Source of the DNA: an uncultured Clostridia bacterium
GTDB lineage: Bacteria > Bacillota > Clostridia > Oscillospirales > Acutalibacteraceae
Assembly (NCBI GenBank): GCA_947166625.1
Contig: CAMVEX010000003.1
Span: forward strand, 62,001-126,000
Direction of reading: 5' to 3'
Length of the DNA stretch: 64,000 bases
In this document: positions 17,182 to 24,361 of the stretch, piece by piece
Layout of the letters: every line of letters starts with the position of its first letter
How positions within the stretch are numbered: position 1 is the stretch's first letter
Position numbers and translations under genes: made by a program
Notes under the pieces: model-generated
What the model was told of the DNA's origin: nothing
Seen by the model: only the letters and a program-made list of their open reading frames with translations
Database searches by the model: none

Positions 17182-17559
17182 TTAATCCTTATCTCTGCAG
17201 CAATACTGAAGCCTGTGTTGATTCTCTTTTTCAATTATACCGCTGTACATCCATTTGATGCCGTCTGTTTCCTCGATAACATTGCAGGCGTGAAGCCCCT
17301 TGGTTTTCATATATTCCTCAAAAGAGCCGGAGCCGTGAAAGTCAAATCCTGCTTTGTCTGCGGAAACATCCCAAAGGGACAGCCCGCTGTCTGCCCAGAG
17401 GCAGAGCTCAATCACATTGCCGTCATCGAGTGTGCAGTTCATGAGCGAAAGAATAAGGGTACCGTCTTCGTCTCTGAAAGCTTCTCTTTTTGTCAGGATT
17501 TCGGTGACATTACCGAAAAGGTCATCAAATAAACCGTTTACTCCGATCGTCTCTCTCAT
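17182..17559 (-). CDS. Hypothetical protein, first gene of the element-B unit
   Basis: A 125-residue protein with no recognised domain. It has a beta-rich middle (LILSLMNCTLDDGNVIELCLW) and several Cys residues near the C terminus. Ribosome site AAGGAGGAGAGATT is excellent. It lies directly downstream of element copy B and appears to be the first gene of a compact unit reaching at least to 13695. Confidence 0.55.
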   Translation of the reverse strand: MRETIGVNGLFDDLFGNVTEILTKREAFRDEDGTLILSLMNCTLDDGNVIELCLWADSGLSLWDVSADKAGFDFHGSGSFEEYMKTKGLHACNVIEETDGIKWMYSGIIEKENQHRLQYCCRDKD

Positions 17560-17581
17560 AATCTCTCCTCCTTACAGCTTC

Positions 17582-17618
17582 ATAATAGCACAGACTATGG
17601 TAAAATTTTGCCCCATAG
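17582..17618 (-). promoter_or_regulatory. Promoter with 24-bp WYL-island element, copy B
   Basis: A TATTAT -10 on the minus strand (17582-17587) lies 7 bp downstream of the element at 17595-17618. This copy has the best symmetry: perfect 6-bp arms CTATGG and CCATAG with a central AAAATTTT. No canonical -35 is present, since the element occupies that position. It precedes the gene at 17559. Confidence 0.7.
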
Positions 17619-17629
17619 TCCGATTGCGC

Positions 17630-19240
17630 CTATTCGTCAAGATAACACTTATAATGCTCGCTGTAATCATATCTGATTACGGGCTCTATTTGAAGATTGA
17701 ACGCTTCAATTATTTCGGTAACATGCTTTTCATCAATATTCGGGTTCATATAAATAACAGGTCTGTCCCCGCGGATTATAACCACTCTCCCTCGGGGATA
17801 GTAATCAAACGGTTTGTTGCCGCATCCCTTCGGCCTTATATATTCCCATATTTTCTGATGGTTATATGCCGTGCCGGATTTTGAAACCGCCTCGCGGTAT
17901 TTATTCTCATCATAGGGAAAAGCATACAGTTTATCATCAATAATCCAGAACACTCCGTTATGTTGATTTCTGTCTTTATTATCCTGCTGATGAATATAAA
18001 CCCTTTTCTCAAGTTTTTGCATTTCATCAATATTGAAAGCCGTTCCTTTGCTTTGCCCGTCCCAAATCATAAAGGTTTCATCGGCATCTTTAGCCATTTC
18101 AATATCTTTCAGCTCATAATAATCATATCCCTCTTCACCGTGAGACGGCACATTAACTACAGGCCAATCACCGATATTGTTTCTCGCTTTTCCTTCGGTG
18201 GCGTAAACGGTCACATTTTTATATCCTTTGAGAAAAAGATGCGCCTGAACAAGCTTATCAACTCCCAGACAGTCACCGATAAGGATTTCGGCATTTTCCA
18301 AAATGAGCTCATCCAGCTTCTGCCGCACTGTTTCATCGAGTTTAGTTATGTTCTTTGAGCCGCCGATGAATACTTTTTTAGAGTTGCTCCTGCCATCGTT
18401 ATTTTGTTCCTTAAACCACGCCTCGCTTTTGTATATCTTTTTTCTGAGAGTAAACTCTTCCTTCTCATCCGGGCGAAACTGCTTTATCACTTTGAATTTG
18501 GCAACCGCATAGCTGTTGTCTTTATCGTTCATCATCGATTCAATGTTATTTCTGATGCAGAAGGCGGTGTATTTATCCGAGGATTCAATCAATGCGGCTC
18601 TGCTGCCCGTTTTCAAATGCATATCCAGGTAAGAAACCGTAACCGGAACAGAGCCTGCGATCCTCTTTAATTCACCGGCAGCTTCCCGCGCTTTTATTTT
18701 ATTGCCCACATAAGGATTCCCTCCGTTGCTCAGATATGAAAGAAGATAATCGAATCCGTCGATGAAAATACAGCCGTCTTCAATGCCCTTCATATCCTCA
18801 ATAATCATGTCGGAATGCTTCAGCGAAACAGGGTCATTCACATATACCGGCAGCGATGAAATGATATATTCGGCATACGGGCGGATTTCTTTATACTTAA
18901 CGGTGCTGTTAGTATCAAACATCATAAGTGCGAGGCGTTCGGCTGTTATGACGGCAGGCTCGTGTGAGAAGAAATATATTTTTCTCTCCGGATAATTCAG
19001 GATATATTGCAGCATAAGCGCGGTTTTGCCGCGGCACGCTGAGGCGGCAATCGTAAAAAGCTCGCCGGGCTTTGAGGCGAAGATATTCTCCGCCTCCTCC
19101 GGTAACACGGGAATATTGATTTGCGAAAGAATCTCCGCTGTCGGTTTCTCTTTGTCTTCGCCGATGTATTTACCTATCGGGTGAAAGAATCCGGTTTCGC
19201 CGCCGGTCGGAACGACGCCTGTCAGCAATGAAAGATCCAT
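17630..19240 (-). CDS. DnaB/RecA-like ATPase fused to a SLOG domain and a C-terminal domain
   Basis: A 536-residue three-part protein. Residues 40-270 form a RecA/DnaB-like P-loop domain (Walker A ASACRGKTA about 68; Walker B CIFIDGFDYL; a DnaB-like motif LIESSDKYTAF). Residues 288-425 form a SLOG-type Rossmann domain related to YspA/DprA (VFIGGSKNITKLD, LIGDCLGVDKLVQ, FMIWDGQSKGTAFN). Residues 430-536 hold a third domain with DYYPRGRVVI and a closing EHYKCYLDE, which I have seen fused to SLOG proteins but cannot name. SLOG domains sense or process nucleotide-derived ligands and occur in bacterial conflict systems. The start (AAGGAGGAGACTT) lies inside the 3' end of the FtsH-like gene, overlapping it by 71 bp. 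Confidence 0.75.
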   Translation of the reverse strand: MDLSLLTGVVPTGGETGFFHPIGKYIGEDKEKPTAEILSQINIPVLPEEAENIFASKPGELFTIAASACRGKTALMLQYILNYPERKIYFFSHEPAVITAERLALMMFDTNSTVKYKEIRPYAEYIISSLPVYVNDPVSLKHSDMIIEDMKGIEDGCIFIDGFDYLLSYLSNGGNPYVGNKIKAREAAGELKRIAGSVPVTVSYLDMHLKTGSRAALIESSDKYTAFCIRNNIESMMNDKDNSYAVAKFKVIKQFRPDEKEEFTLRKKIYKSEAWFKEQNNDGRSNSKKVFIGGSKNITKLDETVRQKLDELILENAEILIGDCLGVDKLVQAHLFLKGYKNVTVYATEGKARNNIGDWPVVNVPSHGEEGYDYYELKDIEMAKDADETFMIWDGQSKGTAFNIDEMQKLEKRVYIHQQDNKDRNQHNGVFWIIDDKLYAFPYDENKYREAVSKSGTAYNHQKIWEYIRPKGCGNKPFDYYPRGRVVIIRGDRPVIYMNPNIDEKHVTEIIEAFNLQIEPVIRYDYSEHYKCYLDE

Positions 19241-20561
19241 AAGTCTCCTCCTTCATATACCTACGCTCAATATTGCACTCACTTCTGATCGCCTGAATCT
19301 CGGGAGCGGTGAGAAGCTTTTTCTCGGCGAGGGCACGGGCGATCTTTTCAAAGAACTCGCTGTTGAGCGAAAGGATTTCCTTTGCCTTGCGATAGTATTC
19401 TTCGATCTTTGCGGCTGTTGCCTTCTCGATACTGCTGTTCAAATTTTCGGAGTTTCTGTATGGTGATCCATGCAAATGGAAGCCGCATATACAGTCATCC
19501 TCAATCATATCTCTCACCATATCAAATGCCTGATCAAAATCGCGTGAAGCGCCGTTGCCCGGTACGCCGACTCTCTGCTCTATTGCGGCTGCGCCGGCGA
19601 GAGACCCTACTGCCCTGAATTTTGAGTAATCGAGAGGCAGGATCGAATTGATATTGCTGTAAGAGGTGAGCCCCGATTTGCCTGAGCTTACGCCCGTGAC
19701 AGACACAAGAGTGACCGAACCGGGATAGATGACCTCGGAAACTGTTGCATGGCCCGCCTCATGCCATACCGTATCGTCGATCATTTTCTTCCCTTCGCTT
19801 TTACTGTTGCAGTAATCGTCATCATCGTCATCATCATCGTTGATATCGCGGCCGTAAGTGCTTCTCAGATAAGCTCGCATAAAATGCTCCATTGTGATCT
19901 TATCGGCGCGGTCAAAGCTGGCGTAAACTCCCGCTTCGTTTATGAGCGTTTCAAGCTTCGCGCAGGAATCTCCCTCCATAAGCCGGGCAATATACTGCTT
20001 GTCGATATTTTCGGCAAGAGATTTGCCGTCAAGATAATGTGAAATAATCTCAAGCGCATCGGCGCCTCTCGGAGCGTTGATTTCAAGCCTTCTGTCAAAG
20101 CGACCCGCTCTTGTGAGAGAGCGCGGCAGGCGTTGGATATCATTGACTGTGGCAAGCACAAATACATCCTTGCCCTTGATTTCATCAATACAGCTCTGCA
20201 CGGTAACATATTCCTCGGCGTCTCTGTGCCTTTCATCCTCATTGGCAAATTTATCCATATCGTCAAGGAACACAACGGACGGTGCGTTTTCTTTTGCCTG
20301 CTCAAAGGTTTTGGTGATTTCGTTTATAAATTCACCGTTGGGCTTATTCTTCCTGCATACGAATGCCTTCCTGCCGCTCGCCTTGATAAGGCAATCGGAC
20401 ATAAGAGTTTTGCCTACGCCGGGCTCGCCGTAAAGCAGCAGACCGCCTGGCGCGTTCACTCCGAGCTTCTTGTAAACATCGCTGTTTCTCAGGCAGTCGG
20501 CTATCTGCTCAAGTTCTTTTTTCTCTGCCGAATAACCTATGATTCTGTCAAATTCTTTCAT
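19170..20561 (-). CDS. Soluble FtsH-like AAA+ zinc protease (M41)
   Basis: A 463-residue AAA/M41 protein without the N-terminal membrane helices of FtsH. Walker A GEPGVGKT is near residue 45, Walker B FLDDMDKF near 100, arginine-finger region LTRAGRFDRRLE near 155. The protease half has the zinc motif WHEAGHA (about 265) and the third-ligand block GASRDFDQA (about 338), both intact, so it is probably active. The two halves are joined by a linker with eight consecutive Asp residues (about 240). Element copy C lies about 75 bp upstream. Its 3' end overlaps the SLOG gene. The absence of a membrane anchor suggests it degrades cytosolic proteins, perhaps island or phage proteins; that is inference. 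Confidence 0.85.
   Translation of the reverse strand: MKEFDRIIGYSAEKKELEQIADCLRNSDVYKKLGVNAPGGLLLYGEPGVGKTLMSDCLIKASGRKAFVCRKNKPNGEFINEITKTFEQAKENAPSVVFLDDMDKFANEDERHRDAEEYVTVQSCIDEIKGKDVFVLATVNDIQRLPRSLTRAGRFDRRLEINAPRGADALEIISHYLDGKSLAENIDKQYIARLMEGDSCAKLETLINEAGVYASFDRADKITMEHFMRAYLRSTYGRDINDDDDDDDDYCNSKSEGKKMIDDTVWHEAGHATVSEVIYPGSVTLVSVTGVSSGKSGLTSYSNINSILPLDYSKFRAVGSLAGAAAIEQRVGVPGNGASRDFDQAFDMVRDMIEDDCICGFHLHGSPYRNSENLNSSIEKATAAKIEEYYRKAKEILSLNSEFFEKIARALAEKKLLTAPEIQAIRSECNIERRYMKEETYGSFIADRRRSDRRRNRILSPDR
19813..19846 (+). repeat. Trinucleotide repeat coding for an Asp run
   Basis: An imperfect run of GTC/ATC triplets encodes eight consecutive Asp residues in the linker of the FtsH-like protease. 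Such a repeat could vary in length by slippage, altering the linker without a frameshift. Confidence 0.6.
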
Positions 20562-20618
20562 TTCAAGATTTCCTTTCTTTCATAATAAACGTGGTTTGTG
20601 TCTTCCTGTTGCAAGATC

Positions 20619-20655
20619 ATATTAACTCACGCCATGGGTAATTTTTGCCCCGCCG
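20619..20655 (-). promoter_or_regulatory. Promoter with 24-bp WYL-island element, copy C
   Basis: A TAATAT -10 on the minus strand (20619-20624) lies 7 bp downstream of the element at 20632-20655 (plus-strand core ATGGGTA-N5-TGCCCC). The element overlaps the last codons of the DnaB-like gene, so the FtsH-like gene seems to have its own promoter inside that gene's end. Confidence 0.6.
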
Positions 20656-21389
20656 TCGTTTAAGATTATCACCGTGTCCGAGTTATTCACAACAGCTTTT
20701 GATACAGAAAACACCGGATTCCCTTCGGTATCTCTTGATAACTGAGCAAAACAAACAACCGGTATATCATATTCAACAGCCAGCGCTTTCAGCCCGGCTG
20801 TAATCTGTGCGACTTCTTCCGAGCGCTTCGGGACTTTGGCGTCAGGACTGATCAGACCAAGGTAATCAATAATAACGCAATCAACTCCGCCGAGAGTCTG
20901 GATCCTCTGTTTCATTAAAGAAACAGTCATATAATTGGTGTCATCTATAAACAGATTGTGTTCAAGCATTTCATCATCCGGTTTAAACCGTTTAAGCAAA
21001 AATTCACGTGATTCACCTAAAGCAAACAGCACTGACTTTTTGCCGAGATGTGATATGATATCGGCAAGGCAGCAGGAAAATTCCGTTTTGCCCTCGCCCG
21101 GCCTGCCGCCGACAACAGTAAGAATGCCCGGTTTCATTGCCGACACAATTTCTTTAATAATGTCAAGGTCCGTTCTGCCGGTTACCGGTGTTTTCTCATT
21201 TAATAATTCTTTCATTTCTGCTTCCGCCTCCTTCAGTTTTTCTTTCACAATCAATTCGCGCTTCCTTGTGCTATACATCCTGTCGGATAAGCATATGTAA
21301 CAACCTCCGTTGTTCCTGCACCGACTGTCCGGCGAAATAACCGGATCCCGTTTTTCCTTGCCGTGCGCTATAGCTTTATTCAGCGACAT
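20622..21389 (-). CDS. DnaB-helicase-core ATPase without the DnaB N-terminal domain
   Basis: A 255-residue protein whose residues 75-255 match the RecA-like core of DnaB helicases: Walker A VGGRPGEGKTEF (about 93-104), Walker B VIIDYLGLI (about 177), and the helicase motif VVCFAQLSRDTEG. The DnaB N-terminal collar domain is missing. In its place is a charged segment with a Cys cluster (CRNNGGCYIC) near residues 24-33, possibly metal-binding, and a helix rich in Lys and Glu. It could be a remodelling or decoy ATPase. ATG at 21389 is preferred over GTG at 21398, with GAGGTG upstream. Confidence 0.75.
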   Translation of the reverse strand: MSLNKAIAHGKEKRDPVISPDSRCRNNGGCYICLSDRMYSTRKRELIVKEKLKEAEAEMKELLNEKTPVTGRTDLDIIKEIVSAMKPGILTVVGGRPGEGKTEFSCCLADIISHLGKKSVLFALGESREFLLKRFKPDDEMLEHNLFIDDTNYMTVSLMKQRIQTLGGVDCVIIDYLGLISPDAKVPKRSEEVAQITAGLKALAVEYDIPVVCFAQLSRDTEGNPVFSVSKAVVNNSDTVIILNDGGAKITHGVS

Positions 21390-21407
21390 CGTCCTCACCT
21401 CGACTGT

Positions 21408-21444
21408 ATCTTACCATCAACGATGGGTATTTTTTGCCCCATAG
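21408..21444 (-). promoter_or_regulatory. Promoter with 24-bp WYL-island element, copy D
   Basis: A TAAGAT -10 on the minus strand (21408-21413) lies 7 bp downstream of the element at 21421-21444 (plus-strand core ATGGGTA-N5-TGCCCCATAG). It lies between the minus-strand DnaB-like gene and the divergent plus-strand gene at 21498, so it could influence both, though its orientation matches the minus-strand gene. Confidence 0.65.
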
Positions 21445-21497
21445 CAAATGTTATCATTCGATCAGCCGGTGAGGCAAAAAATAAGGGAGTGTGAATT

Positions 21498-21962
21498 ATG
21501 AAAGAATCTTATGTTTCTTCTCGGAGAGAAATGCTGTATGACAAGTGGGAAAGCATTGCAGAGAACCTTTACTATGAGGCAATAGATATTGAAGAATTCA
21601 AAACCTTGGTGTATGATACCTATGAGTATTTCAGGCAGAGCAGAGAGTACAATTCCGTTTTGCGTGAGGATCTCCCCATTTTCCGCTTTATTTGCAAATA
21701 TCAGTTCTGCACAGATGTTCCTCCGGGCAACACAGAGGCAGAATTCGCGGTCTGTCAATCCTTTGCAGAAAGCTTATGCTGGGTGATCGAGAACAGCTTT
21801 GAGAGAGGGTATTACAAAATCTCAATGCCGCTTGAACTCTCTTATCAAAACAGCCGCAATGAGGCAGATATGAGCTCGTTTGAGTCATTCAGCAAGGCGT
21901 TTGACAATCTGATTGAAATGTATAAAGAAGAATTTGATGAATATGATGAGGAGGATAATTAA
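21498..21962 (+). CDS. Hypothetical acidic protein
   Basis: A 154-residue, mostly helical acidic protein of unknown family, rich in Tyr, Phe and Glu, ending in an acidic tail (YDEEDN). No catalytic motif is visible. Ribosome site AAGGGAGTGTGAATT. It is divergent from the DnaB-like gene, lies downstream of element D and precedes the NADAR gene by one base, so these two are an operon. Confidence 0.6.
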   Translation: MKESYVSSRREMLYDKWESIAENLYYEAIDIEEFKTLVYDTYEYFRQSREYNSVLREDLPIFRFICKYQFCTDVPPGNTEAEFAVCQSFAESLCWVIENSFERGYYKISMPLELSYQNSRNEADMSSFESFSKAFDNLIEMYKEEFDEYDEEDN

Positions 21963-21963
21963 A

Positions 21964-22440
21964 ATGACAGTTATCAATGATTTCAGAGGCGAATACGGTT
22001 TCCTTTCAAACTTCCACTCAAGCCCCTTTGAGTATAAAGGGCTGATTTACCCTAATTCAGAGGCGGCCTTCCAGGCGCAGAAATGCGCCACAGAAGAGGC
22101 AAAAATAAAGTACACAACCACAAAGAACCCCGTTATTATCAAGAGTATGGGCAAGAAAGAGCCGGGCCTGCCCGCAAACTGGGATGAGATTTCGTATGAC
22201 ATAATGCTTGATATTCTCAGGGCAAAATTCAAAGACCCCGCGCTAAGAGAAAAACTCCTCGCCACAGGCGACGCCTACCTTGAGGAGGGTAATCACTGGC
22301 ATGACAACCGCTGGGGCCGCTGCACTTGTGAAAGATGCAAAAACAAAGAGGCAAAAAATCAACTCGGCAAAATCCTGATGACGATCAGGGATGAGATACG
22401 TTCAGAAATGAAGGAAGACAATAAAATACCGAAAAAATAA
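21964..22440 (+). CDS. NADAR/YbiA-like N-glycosidase domain protein
   Basis: A 158-residue NADAR protein. Family motifs are FRGEYGFLSNFHSSPFEYKG, YPNSEAAFQAQK, a WDEISYDIMLDILRAKF block and NHWHDNRWGRC near the C terminus. NADAR enzymes act on ADP-ribose or pyrimidine N-glycosidic bonds; some hydrolyse riboflavin precursors and some reverse guanine ADP-ribosylation of DNA. Start at 21964 after GAGGAGGATAATTAAA. Its presence at the island's edge, opposite KptA and with a SLOG protein, points to NAD/ADP-ribose chemistry. Confidence 0.9.
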   Translation: MTVINDFRGEYGFLSNFHSSPFEYKGLIYPNSEAAFQAQKCATEEAKIKYTTTKNPVIIKSMGKKEPGLPANWDEISYDIMLDILRAKFKDPALREKLLATGDAYLEEGNHWHDNRWGRCTCERCKNKEAKNQLGKILMTIRDEIRSEMKEDNKIPKK

Positions 22441-22468
22441 TGAAGAAAAAATCAAAAACCGCGCAAGA

Positions 22469-22502
22469 AAAGCGGCAAGTCCGAAACCGGACTTGCCGCT
22501 TT
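22469..22502. terminator. Bidirectional terminator
   Basis: A perfect 15-bp hairpin (arms AAAGCGGCAAGTCCG and its complement, loop AAAC) lies between the convergent NADAR and fucose isomerase genes. A-rich and T-rich flanks let it act on both strands. It marks the right edge of the accessory island. Confidence 0.85.
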
Positions 22503-22512
22503 AAAAATTAAG

Positions 22513-24309
22513 TTATCTGTACATCGGGCCGTAGTTTTCGCAGGCGCGGAAATCGGCTCCCTCGAGGTCTTTTGTTCCGAATGCGCCCCAGCAGGCGGGT
22601 CTGAATATCTTTTCATCGGGAACATTGTGGAGGGCGACGGGAATCCTGAGCATTGAAGCGAGAGTGATCACATCGGCTCCGATATGGCCGTAGCTGATGG
22701 CGCCGTGGTTTGCGCCCCAGTTATTCATCAGGTCATAAGCGCTCGCGAACGCGCCTTCGCCCGTAATTCTCGGTGTAAACCAAGTGCAGGGCCATGTGTA
22801 GTCAGTTCTCTTCCAGAGAATGTGGCTGACCTCATCGGGCAGGGCAACGGTCCATCCCTCGGCGATCTGGAGAACGGGTCCGAGACCTCTTACCCAGTTG
22901 AGCCTTATCATTGTGGCGGGCATTTCTGATCTGGTGAGGAAACGGGCTGAGAATCCGCCGCCGCGGAAATATCCGTTATCCGCTGCGCACCATTCGGTCG
23001 CCTTGAGCATCTTTGAAATATCCTCATCGGTGACATCATACCATTCTTTCATTATGCCGCAGCCGTTTTCATCCTTGACCTCGCCGCAGGCGTCAAGGCA
23101 GCAGGCGCCTGAATTGATGAGGTGGATAAGTCCGTCAGCCTCTTTGGCGTGGCCTTCGATATCGTAGCCGGTAACTCTCTTGATGCTCTCGCCGCTCCAG
23201 TGGGTGCGGACATCGGCAAAAATCTGCGCTCTGTTGGTGAGCAGATTCATAAGGAGCATACTCGCGGCGTTGAGGGTGTCGTTTTCGGTGGCGAATACGT
23301 AAGGAGCCCTCTTGCCGTTCCAGTCAAATGAAGTGTTGAGGATAGCCTCGACAAAATCCGCATTGGGCCAGTGGTCGGTCCACTGTCTCTGACCCTGGAA
23401 GCCGCCCGCGATTGCATTGTGACCAACGGCTTCTTCGCCGCAGCCTTCGGGAAGATTGTCATTGCCGTTCATAAGATCCTTGACTATGCATGCCATCTTG
23501 ACGGTGAATTCCCAATCCTTCGCCTTCTGCTCATCGCTCTTCTTAACGAAATCGGGGTTTTTATCAAAGCCCTCGGGGCAGTTTTCTTTGACCCAGGCAA
23601 GAGCCTTCTGATACTCTGCCTCGTCATAGATATTCTCTTCCATTCTGCGCAGGATCTCGACCTCGTCAACGCTCTCGACTCTCATTCCGAGATATGCCTC
23701 AAAGAAATCGGGAGTGATCTGCGAGCCGGCGATGCCCATACACATTGAGCCTATTTGAAGATATGATTTGCCTCTCATTGTGGTGGCGGCAATGCCTGCT
23801 CTGGCAAATCTGAGAAGTTTTTCTTCAACATCGGCGGGGATCTCTTTATCATCCGCCTCCTGAACCTCTCTGCCGTAGATGCCGAATGCGGGAAGCCCTT
23901 TCTGGGCGTGGCAGGCGAGCACGCAGGCGAGATAGACCGCGCCGGGTCTTTCGGTGGCGTTGAAGCCCCATATACCCTTGATGGTTGTGGGATCCATATC
24001 CATTGTTTCGGAGCCGTAGCACCAGCAGGGAGTGACGGAGAGAGTGACGGCAACGCCCTCTTTCTTAAACTGAGCCTCGCACGCCGCGGCTTCCGCGACT
24101 CTGCCGATGGAGGTATCCGAGATAACTACTCTTACGGGAGTGCCGTCCGAGTAACGCAGGTTTTCCTCATAGAGTTTTTTGACAGCCTGAGCCATCATCA
24201 TAGTCTGATCCTCAAGGGATTCTCTGACCTTGAGAGGGCCTCTTCTGCCGTCGATGATGCGGCGGATACCGATCGCGGGATATTCGCCGATAAGTCTGCT
24301 TTTTGCCAT
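22513..24309 (-). CDS. fucI: L-fucose isomerase
   Basis: A 598-residue protein matching FucI along its length, from the N-terminal [16 protein letters not shown] motif to the C-terminal [21 protein letters not shown]. FucI converts L-fucose to L-fuculose using Mn2+. Intact conserved stretches include [34 protein letters not shown] and [17 protein letters not shown] (metal His). Ribosome site AAGGAGCGAAAAAT. It is last in a FucU-FucK-FucI order, 52 bp after the kinase gene. Confidence 0.95.
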   Translation of the reverse strand: MAKSRLIGEYPAIGIRRIIDGRRGPLKVRESLEDQTMMMAQAVKKLYEENLRYSDGTPVRVVISDTSIGRVAEAAACEAQFKKEGVAVTLSVTPCWCYGSETMDMDPTTIKGIWGFNATERPGAVYLACVLACHAQKGLPAFGIYGREVQEADDKEIPADVEEKLLRFARAGIAATTMRGKSYLQIGSMCMGIAGSQITPDFFEAYLGMRVESVDEVEILRRMEENIYDEAEYQKALAWVKENCPEGFDKNPDFVKKSDEQKAKDWEFTVKMACIVKDLMNGNDNLPEGCGEEAVGHNAIAGGFQGQRQWTDHWPNADFVEAILNTSFDWNGKRAPYVFATENDTLNAASMLLMNLLTNRAQIFADVRTHWSGESIKRVTGYDIEGHAKEADGLIHLINSGACCLDACGEVKDENGCGIMKEWYDVTDEDISKMLKATEWCAADNGYFRGGGFSARFLTRSEMPATMIRLNWVRGLGPVLQIAEGWTVALPDEVSHILWKRTDYTWPCTWFTPRITGEGAFASAYDLMNNWGANHGAISYGHIGADVITLASMLRIPVALHNVPDEKIFRPACWGAFGTKDLEGADFRACENYGPMYR

Positions 24310-24361
24310 ATTTTTCGCTCCTTATATTAAATTTGGTTTTGTCTTTTTGAAGGGCAAAGCC

